From Nocardia donostiensis (GTDB taxonomy: Bacteria > Actinomycetota > Actinomycetes > Mycobacteriales > Mycobacteriaceae), in the NCBI RefSeq assembly GCF_002081715.1, contig NZ_MUKP01000040.1, forward strand, positions 1 through 43,360: DNA of 43,360 nt. The letters are read 5' to 3'. The position numbers and the translations under genes were made by a program. This document shows positions 7,330 through 14,841 of the stretch, piece by piece; within the stretch, counting starts at the first letter, position 1; each line of letters starts with the position of its first letter. Below the pieces are notes generated by a model. The model was not told the DNA's origin and ran no database searches. It saw only the letters and a list, made by a program, of their open reading frames with translations.

Positions 7330-7552
7330 CTGTCCGGCTTCCCCCGTGGGGCGTTGCCGGACCCTGTCACAACCACACCACGCGTCCGTCTCGAAGCTCG
7401 ATCTGCTCGGCGATCTCCGCGGGCAGCTGCTCGAGCTCCTCCCAGGTCATGTACTCCGGGATGCCGAGGCGTGGCTGCGCGGGCTCGACATAGTGGCATG
7501 TCGGTCGCGGAAGCCGTTCGTTTCTGCTGGTCAAGTAGTCGTGTGAAGGCAC
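7330..7552 (-). pseudogene. Uma2-family (DUF820) nuclease-like fragment, truncated
   Basis: On the minus strand, codons read VEPAQPRLGIPEYMTWEELE and then LPAEIAEQIELRDGRVVWL, the N-terminal signature of Uma2-family proteins (PD-(D/E)XK fold) common in actinobacteria. A TGA at 7367-7369 interrupts it, followed in the same frame by QGPA, which resembles the family continuation. After that the similarity is lost. About 130 residues of the normal protein, including its nuclease active site, are missing. It is a relic from remodelling of this insertion and is unlikely to make a functional product. Confidence 0.65.
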
Positions 7553-7570
7553 TTCCTTGCCACCCCGATT

Positions 7571-7598
7571 TTGAGTGACAGGCCCTTTTGCCTACACT
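7571..7598 (+). promoter_or_regulatory. Putative promoter of the rpsH-rplO operon
   Basis: TTGAGT at 7571-7576 and TACACT at 7593-7598 are spaced by 16 bases. TACACT and the downstream GACCGGTTGC match the rplN promoter core at 135 except for one base between them. It lies 190 bases before the rpsH start, giving this operon half its own transcription start. Confidence 0.55.
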
Positions 7599-7787
7599 GG
7601 ACCGGTTGCTTGGGCACCTCTGTGTCCGCGTGTACTGATGCGCGGGCGGCTCGGGCGATACGAACTCATCCGGTCGGCAACTGCCGGCCGGACCAGCCGA
7701 ATTGCTGAAGGCCCACGATCGGGCGCGCTGCAGGGTGCGCCGGGTGCTGTATGGGAACCGCAGCGAGAAAGGTGTCGAGGTCGAACT

Positions 7788-8186
7788 ATGACCATGACTG
7801 ATCCAATCGCAGACTTCCTGACACGTCTGCGCAACGCCAACTCGGCGTACCACGATCAGGTGACGGCTCCGCACTCGAAGCTCAAGGCGAATATCGCCGA
7901 GATCCTCAAGCGTGAGGGCTACATCGCCGATTACCGGACCGAGGACGCGGCCGTGGGTAAAAACCTGGTCGTCGACTTGAAGTACGGGCCGAGCCGGGAG
8001 CGCAGCCTGCAGGGTCTGCGGCGCGTGTCGAAGCCGGGTCTGCGCGTGTACGCGAAATCCACCAACCTGCCCAAGGTGCTGGGCGGCCTCGGCGTGGCGA
8101 TCATCTCCACGTCGACTGGCCTGCTCACCGACCGACAGGCGGCTCAGCAGGGTGTGGGCGGGGAAGTCCTCGCCTACGTCTGGTAA
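7788..8186 (+). CDS. rpsH: 30S ribosomal protein S8
   Basis: This 132-residue protein starts MTMTDPIADFLTRLRNANS, the S8 hallmark, and ends with STSTGLLTDRQAAQQGVGGE and LAYVW. S8 binds helix 21 of 16S rRNA and is a primary assembly protein. The frame is open upstream to 7575, but that part is leader sequence; the ATG at 7788 follows CGAGG and matches the family start. It is the first gene of the second half of the split operon, 6 kb away from rpsZ. Confidence 0.97.
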   Translation: MTMTDPIADFLTRLRNANSAYHDQVTAPHSKLKANIAEILKREGYIADYRTEDAAVGKNLVVDLKYGPSRERSLQGLRRVSKPGLRVYAKSTNLPKVLGGLGVAIISTSTGLLTDRQAAQQGVGGEVLAYVW

Positions 8187-8200
8187 GGGGGTACGGACAC

Positions 8201-8740
8201 ATGTCGCGTATCGGTAAACACCCGGTCTCGGTTCCCGCGGGCGTCGAGGTGACCATCGACGGCCAGGACGTCGCGGTGAAGGGCCCCAAGGGCCAGTTGT
8301 CGCTGACCGTCTCCGAGCCGATCTCCGTGAGCAAGGGCGAGGACGGCGCCATCGTGGTCGGCCGCCCCGACGACGAGCGTCGCACCCGCTCGCTGCACGG
8401 CCTGACCCGGACCCTGATCAACAATATGGTGATCGGTGTCACCCAGGGTTACGAGAAGAAGATGGAAATCTTCGGCGTCGGCTACCGCGTGCAGCAGAAG
8501 GGCTCGAACCTGGAGTTCGCGCTCGGCTACAGCCACCCGGTTCCGATCGAGGCGCCCGAGGGCATCACCTTCGCGGTGGAATCGCCCACCAAGTTCTCCG
8601 TTTCCGGGATCGACAAGCAGAAGGTCGGCCAGATTTCGGCGGTCATCCACGGTCTGCGCAAGCCCGACCCGTACAAGGGCAAGGGCATCCGCTACGCCGG
8701 CGAGGTCGTTCGCCGCAAGGTCGGAAAGACGGGTAAGTGA
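8201..8740 (+). CDS. rplF: 50S ribosomal protein L6
   Basis: This 179-residue protein begins MSRIGKHPVSVPAGVEV and carries the C-terminal L6 signature KPDPYKGKGIRYAGE. It has two similar beta-alpha domains and binds 23S rRNA near the sarcin-ricin loop. The ATG follows AAGGGGG. The length is normal. It lies 14 bases after rpsH and 2 bases before rplR. Confidence 0.97.
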   Translation: MSRIGKHPVSVPAGVEVTIDGQDVAVKGPKGQLSLTVSEPISVSKGEDGAIVVGRPDDERRTRSLHGLTRTLINNMVIGVTQGYEKKMEIFGVGYRVQQKGSNLEFALGYSHPVPIEAPEGITFAVESPTKFSVSGIDKQKVGQISAVIHGLRKPDPYKGKGIRYAGEVVRRKVGKTGK

Positions 8741-8742
8741 TC

Positions 8743-9162
8743 ATGGCTAAAACGACTGCCAGCCAGGAGAAGAAGCAAGCCAAGCGCATCCCGCTCGGCA
8801 AGGACGTGTCCACCCGCCGCCGCCTGTCGAAGGCGCGTCGTCATTTCCGTCTGCGCAAGAAGGTGGAGGGCACCACGGAGCGTCCCCGCCTGATCGTGCA
8901 CCGCTCGTCGCGGCACCTGCACGCGCAGCTGGTCGACGATTCGGTCGGCAAGACCATCGCCGCCGCCTCCAGCGTCGAGGCAGATGTGCGCGCTCTGGAC
9001 GGCGACAAGACCGCCAAGGGCAAGAAGGTCGGCGAACTGCTGGCCGAGCGCGCCAAGGCCGCGGGCGTCGAGGCCGTGGTATTCGATCGTGGTGGTCACG
9101 ACTATCACGGCCGGATTGCCGCACTGGCCGACGCCGCTCGGGAAGGCGGGTTGAAATTCTGA
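8743..9162 (+). CDS. rplR: 50S ribosomal protein L18
   Basis: This 139-residue protein has LRKKVEGTTERPRLIVHRSS and HLHAQLVDDSVGKTIAAASS, typical of L18, with a lysine/arginine-rich N-terminus for 5S rRNA binding and the VVFDRGGHDYHGRIAALADA C-terminal signature. The ATG at 8743 (MAKTTASQ) is preferred over the in-frame GTG at 8737, which overlaps the rplF stop. The length fits actinobacterial L18. Confidence 0.96.
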   Translation: MAKTTASQEKKQAKRIPLGKDVSTRRRLSKARRHFRLRKKVEGTTERPRLIVHRSSRHLHAQLVDDSVGKTIAAASSVEADVRALDGDKTAKGKKVGELLAERAKAAGVEAVVFDRGGHDYHGRIAALADAAREGGLKF

Positions 9163-9193
9163 TGACGAAGATCACGAACGGAAGGAACGTCTG

Positions 9194-9835
9194 ATGCCGG
9201 GACGTCAGAGGCGTGACGGCGGAAACGGACCCGCCGGGCAGAGTGGAAGCGCCACCGAGGGCGGTCGCGACAACCGCCGCGGTGACCGGCGCGGCGGTGA
9301 CCGCCGCGACAGCGCCGCCGAGAAGAATCAGCTCGAGCGCGTCGTCGCTATCAACCGGGTGTCGAAGGTCGTCAAGGGTGGTCGTCGCTTCAGCTTCACC
9401 GCGCTGGTCATCGTCGGCGACGGCAACGGCCTGGTCGGCGTTGGCTACGGCAAGGCCAAGGAAGTTCCCGCGGCCATCCAGAAGGGTGTCGAGGAAGCGC
9501 GCAAGAATTTCTTCCGCGTCCCGATGATTGCCTCCACCATCACCCACCCGGTGCAGGGCGAAGCGGCGGCCGGTGTGGTCATGCTGCGTCCGGCCACCCC
9601 GGGTACCGGTGTTATCGCCGGCGGCGCGGCGCGTGCCGTGCTGGAGTGCGCGGGCATCCAGGACATCCTGGCCAAGTCGCTCGGTAGCGACAACGCGATC
9701 AACGTCGTGCACGCGACCGTTGCCGCGCTCAAGATGCTGCAGCGTCCGGAAGAGGTCGCCGCCCGCCGCGGTCTGCCGCTGGAGGACGTCGCTCCCGCGG
9801 GCATGCTGCGTGCCCGTGCCGGACAAGGAGTCTGA
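9194..9835 (+). CDS. rpsE: 30S ribosomal protein S5
   Basis: This 213-residue protein has a long Gly/Arg-rich N-terminal extension (residues 1-45) with a repeated RRGDRR-like segment, usual in actinobacteria. The S5 double-stranded RNA-binding domain (ERVVAINRVSKVVKGGRRFS) and the C-terminal domain (KSLGSDNAINVVHATVAALK) follow. S5 sits at the mRNA entry channel and influences accuracy. The start ATG follows GGAAGGA. The stop is 2 bases before rpmD. Confidence 0.97.
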   Translation: MPGRQRRDGGNGPAGQSGSATEGGRDNRRGDRRGGDRRDSAAEKNQLERVVAINRVSKVVKGGRRFSFTALVIVGDGNGLVGVGYGKAKEVPAAIQKGVEEARKNFFRVPMIASTITHPVQGEAAAGVVMLRPATPGTGVIAGGAARAVLECAGIQDILAKSLGSDNAINVVHATVAALKMLQRPEEVAARRGLPLEDVAPAGMLRARAGQGV

Positions 9836-9837
9836 CC

Positions 9838-10017
9838 ATGGCAGATCTCAAGGTGACCCAGATCAAGAGCGTGATCGGCGCCAAGCAGAACCAGCGGGAC
9901 ACCCTGCGCACCCTCGGCCTGCGGGGTATCCGCAAGTCGGTCGTCCGGGAGGACACGCCGCAGAACCGTGGGTTGATCAACGTCGTGCGCCACCTCGTAA
10001 CAGTTGAGGAGGTCTGA
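9838..10017 (+). CDS. rpmD: 50S ribosomal protein L30
   Basis: This 59-residue protein reads MADLKVTQIKSVIGAKQNQR, then DTLRTLGLRGIRKSVVRED and a VRHLVTVEEV end, the complete L30 fold in its normal size. It lies between rpsE and rplO with gaps of 2 bases on each side, the standard spc order. L30 binds 23S rRNA domain II. It is small, but position and sequence leave no doubt. Confidence 0.97.
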   Translation: MADLKVTQIKSVIGAKQNQRDTLRTLGLRGIRKSVVREDTPQNRGLINVVRHLVTVEEV

Positions 10018-10019
10018 CA

Positions 10020-10463
10020 ATGACCATCAAGTTGCATCACCTGCGTCCCGCTCCCGGCGCCAAGACCGACCGCACCCGCGTCGGCCGTGGTGAAGGCTCG
10101 AAGGGCAAGACCGCGGGCCGCGGTACCAAGGGCACCAAGGCGCGTAAGAACGTGCCTGCCGCCTTCGAGGGCGGTCAGATGCCGATCCACATGCGCCTGC
10201 CGAAGCTGAAGGGCTTCAACAACCCGTTCCGGGTGGAATACCAGGTCGTGAACGTGGGCACCATCGCCGCGCTGTTCCCCGAGGGCGGCACGGTCGGTAA
10301 GGACGAGTTGGTCGCCGCGGGCGCGGTCCGCAAGAACCAGCTGGTCAAGGTGCTCGGCGAGGGCGAGATCGCTGTCGCCGTCCAGGTCAGCGCGGACAAG
10401 TTCTCCGGCTCCGCCAAGGAGAAGATCACCGCCGCCGGTGGCAGCGCCACCGAACTGGGCTGA
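10020..10463 (+). CDS. rplO: 50S ribosomal protein L15
   Basis: This 147-residue protein has the L15 N-terminus HHLRPAPGAKTDRTRVGRGE, the basic glycine-rich GSKGKTAGRGTKGTKARKN extension that penetrates 23S rRNA, and the C-terminal FSGSAKEKITAAGGS signature. It is a late assembly protein next to the peptidyl transferase region. GAGGAGG of the rpmD end serves as its ribosome-binding site. A terminator hairpin follows at 10484. Confidence 0.97.
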   Translation: MTIKLHHLRPAPGAKTDRTRVGRGEGSKGKTAGRGTKGTKARKNVPAAFEGGQMPIHMRLPKLKGFNNPFRVEYQVVNVGTIAALFPEGGTVGKDELVAAGAVRKNQLVKVLGEGEIAVAVQVSADKFSGSAKEKITAAGGSATELG

Positions 10464-10483
10464 CGTCGCAGTTACACACAGCG

Positions 10484-10514
10484 GGCACCGGACGAGTGAA
10501 GCTCGTCCGGTGCC
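10484..10514 (+). terminator. Hairpin after rplO
   Basis: A 13-bp perfect stem (10484-10496 with 10502-10514, arm ggcaccggacgag) has a 5-base loop and is followed by actgtt. It separates rplO from secY by a 164-base intergenic region, so secY-adk-map probably has its own promoter between 10515 and 10617, although read-through is possible. Confidence 0.8.
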
Positions 10515-10627
10515 ACTGTTAGAGTTCAAGTGTTGTCTGCCAAGACCAGTCATGGGTTCGGCGTTAATCCGAACGGGGCATCGCTGCAATATCCATGGCA
10601 TGACCATGTCGTTCGCCAGGAGGATTT

Positions 10628-11950
10628 GTGTTTTCCGCCTTCGTATCGGCCTTCCGGACTCCGGACTTGCGGCGGAAGATTCTCTTCACGCTGGGGTTGG
10701 TCGCGCTGTACCGGGCTGGTGCGGCATTACCGTCACCCGGGGTCGACTACAAAGCGGTCCAAGAGTGCATCGACCTGGTCTCCGGTGGTGAAAACGCCGG
10801 TATCTACCAGCTGATCAACCTGTTCTCGGGTGGTGCGCTACTGCAATTGTCGGTCTTCGCGATCGGCATCATGCCCTACATCACCGCGAGCATCATCATC
10901 CAGCTGCTGACGGTCGTCATTCCGCGGTTCGAAGAACTGCGTAAGGAAGGCCAGGCAGGCCAGACGAAGATGACGCAGTACACGCGATATCTGTCTATCG
11001 CGTTGGCGATTCTGCAGGCCACCGGTCTGGTTGCGCTCGCCGCCCGAGGTCAGCTGCTGCAGGGATGCCAGCAGGACATTCTGGCCGATACCAGTATTTT
11101 CGGCATGGTCATCATCGTGCTGGTGATGACGGCGGGTGCCGCCCTGGTCATGTGGTTCGGCGAGCAGATCACGGAAAAGGGCATCGGCAACGGTATGTCG
11201 CTGCTGATCTTCGCCGGTATCGCCGCCCGCGTCATCGCCGAGGGCAGGAGCATTCTGGACAGCCGCGGCGGTCTGCTGTTCGGTGTGGTCTGCGTGGCAG
11301 CTCTGGCTGTTATCACCGCGGTGATCTTCGTCGAGCAGGGGCAGCGCCGGATCCCGGTGCAGTACGCCAAACGCGTGGTCGGCCGTAAAATGTACGGCGG
11401 TTCTTCGACCTATTTGCCGCTCAAGGTCAACCAGGCCGGCGTGATCCCGGTGATCTTCGCGTCCTCGCTGCTGTATCTGCCGAACCTGGTCGCTCAGTTG
11501 ACCGGGTCGGCCGGAGCCACCGAGATGTCTTGGTGGCAGGAGATCATCCAGACGTATCTGGTGAATCCCACCAACCCGGTCTATATCACGATCTACTTCG
11601 GTCTGATCGTATTCTTCACCTACTTCTATGTCGCGATCACCTTCAACCCGGAGGAACGGGCCGACGAGATGAAGAAGTTCGGCGGTTTCATTCCGGGCTA
11701 TCGGCCCGGTAAACCGACCGCCGATCATCTGAGCTACGTATTGAGCCGGATCACCCTCCCCGGCTCGATCTACCTCGGTGCGGTGGCTGTACTGCCGAGC
11801 GTGTTCCTCGATATCGGTAGTTCCACCGGCGGGCAGAGCATGATCTTCGGCGGCGCCGCGGTACTGATCATCGTGAGCGTTGCCCTGGACACTGTGAAGC
11901 AGATCGAAAGCCAATTGATGAATCGAAATTACGAAGGGTTCCTCAAGTGA
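10628..11950 (+). CDS. secY: Preprotein translocase channel subunit SecY
   Basis: This 440-residue integral membrane protein has ten predicted transmembrane segments and the SecY signatures IMPYITASIIIQLL and MSLLIFAGIAARV. SecY forms the protein-conducting channel with SecE and SecG for SecA-driven and SRP-dependent export. The GTG start at 10628 follows AGGAGGA. The stop overlaps the adk start by 4 bases (GTGA), coupling their translation. The full length and conserved cytoplasmic loops indicate a functional gene. Confidence 0.97.
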   Translation: MFSAFVSAFRTPDLRRKILFTLGLVALYRAGAALPSPGVDYKAVQECIDLVSGGENAGIYQLINLFSGGALLQLSVFAIGIMPYITASIIIQLLTVVIPRFEELRKEGQAGQTKMTQYTRYLSIALAILQATGLVALAARGQLLQGCQQDILADTSIFGMVIIVLVMTAGAALVMWFGEQITEKGIGNGMSLLIFAGIAARVIAEGRSILDSRGGLLFGVVCVAALAVITAVIFVEQGQRRIPVQYAKRVVGRKMYGGSSTYLPLKVNQAGVIPVIFASSLLYLPNLVAQLTGSAGATEMSWWQEIIQTYLVNPTNPVYITIYFGLIVFFTYFYVAITFNPEERADEMKKFGGFIPGYRPGKPTADHLSYVLSRITLPGSIYLGAVAVLPSVFLDIGSSTGGQSMIFGGAAVLIIVSVALDTVKQIESQLMNRNYEGFLK

Positions 11951-12492
11951 GAGTTGTACTGCTCGGACCGCCGGGCGCAGGCAAGGGCACCCAGGCCGTA
12001 CTGCTGTCGGAGAAGCTGGGTGTGCCGCACATCTCCACGGGGGACCTGTTCCGCGTGAACATCAGCCAGCAGACCGTGCTGGGCAGGGAAGCACAGAAAT
12101 ACCTGGACGCGGGCAACCTGGTTCCCAGCGATGTCACCAATCGCATGGTGCAGTCGCGGATCGCCGAACCCGACGCGGCCAACGGCTTCGTGCTCGACGG
12201 CTATCCGCGCACGGTCGACCAGGCCGACGCGCTGGCGAAGATCCTCGCCGACAATGACACCAAGCTGGACGCGGTGCTCTGCTTCGTCGTCTCCGAGGAC
12301 ACCGTGGTGCAGCGGATGCTGGCACGCGGGCGCGCCGATGACAACGAGGCCGTGATTCGCAACCGGCTCCGGGTGTACCGCGAGGAGACCGAGCCGCTGC
12401 TGCAGTATTACGACGGGCTGGTCGTCTCGGTCGACGGTCTCGGCGAGGTGGACGAGGTCAATGCGCGAGCGTTGGCGGCGCTCGGCCGCTGA
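11947..12492 (+). CDS. adk: Adenylate kinase
   Basis: This 181-residue enzyme converts ATP + AMP to 2 ADP. The P-loop GPPGAGKGTQ stands at the N-terminus, and the AMP-binding helix HISTGDLFR and the DGYPRTVDQA motif are intact. It is the short form with a minimal LID loop (RGRADDNEAVIRNRL), characteristic of actinobacteria such as Mycobacterium. It overlaps secY by 4 bases and precedes map in the classical secY-adk-map order. Confidence 0.96.
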   Translation: MRVVLLGPPGAGKGTQAVLLSEKLGVPHISTGDLFRVNISQQTVLGREAQKYLDAGNLVPSDVTNRMVQSRIAEPDAANGFVLDGYPRTVDQADALAKILADNDTKLDAVLCFVVSEDTVVQRMLARGRADDNEAVIRNRLRVYREETEPLLQYYDGLVVSVDGLGEVDEVNARALAALGR

Positions 12493-12551
12493 TGCCGCGT
12501 ATCCGACTGCGCCCGGTAGCGGGTCCACTGATGATGGAGAACTGAACCACC

Positions 12552-13352
12552 ATGGTTTTCGGACGTAAAAACAAAAAGGTGGTGCCGTTCCGCACGGCGG
12601 GAGAACTGGACGCGATGGCCGCCGCGGGCGCAGTCGTGGGACGGGCACTGGTCGCCGTCCGCAATGCCGCGGCGCCCGGCGTATCGACCCAGGAGTTGGA
12701 CGAGGTCGCCGAACAGGTCATCCGGGATGCGGGCGCGGTCCCCTCGTTCAAGGGCTACCACGGTTTCCCGGCCTCCATCTGCGCGTCGGTGAACGACCGG
12801 GTGGTGCACGGTATACCGAGCAAACGGGAGATCCTCGCCGAAGGCGATCTGGTGTCCATCGATTGCGGTGCCATTCTCGACGGCTGGCACGGTGACTCGG
12901 CGTGGACGTTCGGTGTCGGCAACCTGATCGAGGCCGACCGTCTGCTCAGCGTCGCCACCGAACGCGCCATGGATGCCGGTATCGCGGCCATGCTGCCCGA
13001 TAACCGGCTCACCGACGTCTCACATGCCATCGAGGTCGCTACCTCGGTCGCCGAGCAGGAGCACGGCCGCTCCTATGGCATCGTCGACGGTTACGGCGGG
13101 CATGCGATCGGCCGGGAAATGCATATGGATCCGTTCCTGCCCAATGAGGGCGAACCAGGTAAGGGGCCGCGGCTGGTGGTCGGCTCGGTGCTGGCGATCG
13201 AGCCGATGTTGACGCTCGGTACCAGCGAAACCACGGTGCTCGACGACGACTGGACCGTGGTGACGCTGGACGGTACCCGCGCCGCGCATTGGGAGCACAC
13301 GGTGGCTGTTACCGAGGACGGTCCTCGTATTCTGACGCCGCGACCGGAGTAA
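12552..13352 (+). CDS. map: Type I methionine aminopeptidase
   Basis: This 266-residue enzyme removes the initiator methionine from new proteins. All five metal ligands of the pita-bread fold can be located: two Asp in SIDCGAILDGWHGDSAW, His in GGHAIGREMHMDPFLPNEG, Glu in AIEPMLTLG and Glu in WEHTVAVTEDG. The short N-terminal segment (MVFGRKNKKVVPFRTAGELD) lacks the long SH3-binding extension of the MapB type, so this is the MapA-like form. The ATG follows GGAGAAC. It is the last recognisable gene of the operon. Confidence 0.95.
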   Translation: MVFGRKNKKVVPFRTAGELDAMAAAGAVVGRALVAVRNAAAPGVSTQELDEVAEQVIRDAGAVPSFKGYHGFPASICASVNDRVVHGIPSKREILAEGDLVSIDCGAILDGWHGDSAWTFGVGNLIEADRLLSVATERAMDAGIAAMLPDNRLTDVSHAIEVATSVAEQEHGRSYGIVDGYGGHAIGREMHMDPFLPNEGEPGKGPRLVVGSVLAIEPMLTLGTSETTVLDDDWTVVTLDGTRAAHWEHTVAVTEDGPRILTPRPE

Positions 13353-13545
13353 CACCGAACCGGACAACGTTGCGCCCGGTCTCATCGTTTGGTGAGGCCG
13401 GGCTGTACGTCTATACGCCATATCGCCTATTTCGGGCTTATCGGACAAGTTTTGTCTCCGACTTGCGGGCGAGGTGGGCACGGCAACTAGGGTGGGAGCC
13501 CGGCGTCCAGGAGGAGGACGTCGGAATACGAAGAATCGGGGAATC

Positions 13546-14109
13546 GTGCTCTCTTTTGACGTGCTGTCCACTTTCGCTCTGCTCGATCATTCGGCGTTCA
13601 GCGGTGCGGGGATCGACACATCGGTAACGGATCTGCAGGCTCGTCGCGGCGGTAGTGTCGGCGGAGGAGACGGCGACGGGGAATTCGAGTGGGTGAACCT
13701 GCTCATTTTCCTGGCCATCCTGATAGCTGTCATCGTCCTGATCGCCTGGTGGAAGGCGCGCCAGATCAACAAGGCTGCCGAACGACAGCAGCAGTTGACC
13801 ACGAATCAGCAGATGGGCAGCCAGCCGCCCGCGCCGGGATTTCCGCCGCCGCAGCCGGGCCAGTTCCCGCCTCAGCAAACGCAATTCTCACCGCAGGGCC
13901 AGTTCCCGCCGCAGGGGCAGTTCCCGCCGCAGGGGCAGTTCCCGCAGGGTCCGGTTCAGCCGCAGCCTGGACAATTCGTACCGCAGCAGCAGTACGCGCC
14001 CCATGGACAGTTCCAAGCACAGGGGCAGGGCCCGGCGCAGCATGGCAGGCACGCAGCGCCGGAGGGGTACCCGCAGCAGGGGTACCACCCCTATCCACCC
14101 CATCCATAA
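13546..14109 (+). CDS. Single-pass membrane protein with a Pro/Gln-rich tail
   Basis: This protein of about 187 residues has a short N-terminal part with a glycine/aspartate-rich linker, one strong transmembrane helix (WVNLLIFLAILIAVIVLIAWW, about residues 46-66), a basic segment (KARQINKAAERQQQ) and a 110-residue low-complexity tail of GQFPPQ-type repeats rich in Pro, Gln, Gly and Tyr. The tail probably lies in the cytoplasm by the positive-inside rule. The start is uncertain: GTG at 13546 follows GGGGAA, but a GTG at 13474 is also in frame. I do not recognise a family. The disordered tail resembles scaffold regions of actinobacterial envelope proteins. Confidence 0.6.
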   Translation: MLSFDVLSTFALLDHSAFSGAGIDTSVTDLQARRGGSVGGGDGDGEFEWVNLLIFLAILIAVIVLIAWWKARQINKAAERQQQLTTNQQMGSQPPAPGFPPPQPGQFPPQQTQFSPQGQFPPQGQFPPQGQFPQGPVQPQPGQFVPQQQYAPHGQFQAQGQGPAQHGRHAAPEGYPQQGYHPYPPHP

Positions 14110-14185
14110 CGGATTCCGGCAACTCCTGTCCATGGTTGTGGTCTGAACTGCCGACAGGGTGAGTACGTGGTTTCGCCTGGCGGCG

Positions 14186-14641
14186 TCAGGCTTCCACCAT
14201 GACGGTGACCGGACCGTCGTTGGTTGATTCCACCTGCATATGGGCACCGAAACGACCGGTGGCTACGGGCGCGCCGAGTTCGCCGAGCGCGGCGGCGAAC
14301 GCATCGACCAACGGCTCGGCGGTGGGACCGGGTGCCGCCGCGGACCAGGAGGGGCGTCGGCCTTTTCGGGTGTCGGCGTACAGGGTGAACTGGCTGACCA
14401 CCAGGACCGGTGCGCCCAGATCGGCAGCGCTTTGTTCACCGTCCAGGATGCGCAGCCGCCACACCTTGTCGGCCAAAGCTCGCGCCGTGCTCTCGGTATC
14501 GCTGTGGGTGACCCCGATCAATGCGAGAAGACCGTGTGGGGCGCCGTGTTCAGTGGGATCTATGCACCCGACCACATCGCCGTCGACGGTTACCTGAGCC
14601 GATGTCACTCGTTGCAGTAGTGCGCGCACTGTTGCGATCAT
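14186..14641 (-). CDS. dtd: D-aminoacyl-tRNA deacylase
   Basis: This 151-residue enzyme cleaves D-amino acids from mischarged tRNA. The two DTD signatures are intact: SQFTLYADTRKGRRPSW, which carries the SQFTL active-site motif, and the C-terminal NDGPVTVMVEA with the Gly-cisPro-like loop. The N-terminus MIATVRALLQRVTSAQVTVD is typical. The frame extends upstream to 14995, but the ATG at 14641 gives the normal family length. It stands alone on the minus strand between the membrane protein and the toxin island. It is a housekeeping gene. Confidence 0.93.
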   Translation of the reverse strand: MIATVRALLQRVTSAQVTVDGDVVGCIDPTEHGAPHGLLALIGVTHSDTESTARALADKVWRLRILDGEQSAADLGAPVLVVSQFTLYADTRKGRRPSWSAAAPGPTAEPLVDAFAAALGELGAPVATGRFGAHMQVESTNDGPVTVMVEA

Positions 14642-14841
14642 GCCGGGCTGGGGCGAATTCACCGAAAGCAGGGTGCGCCGATCTGTCTTCTCGGTGTGGG
14701 GTCGATCCGCGTTCACATCCGTTTCACAAGAAATTCGTTCTCGAATGCCATCGTTCGAAGCGAACGGACTCGAGTGCTGGGGGCCCGGCCACCTGCTGGA
14801 GGAGTGGATACATGAGCAGCGATGGCCTGAGGTGACAGCCG

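Noticed and set aside
10838..11914. Long minus-strand frame antisense to secY
   Set aside because: It is His/Gln/Asp-rich shadow coding; secY is certain on the plus strand.
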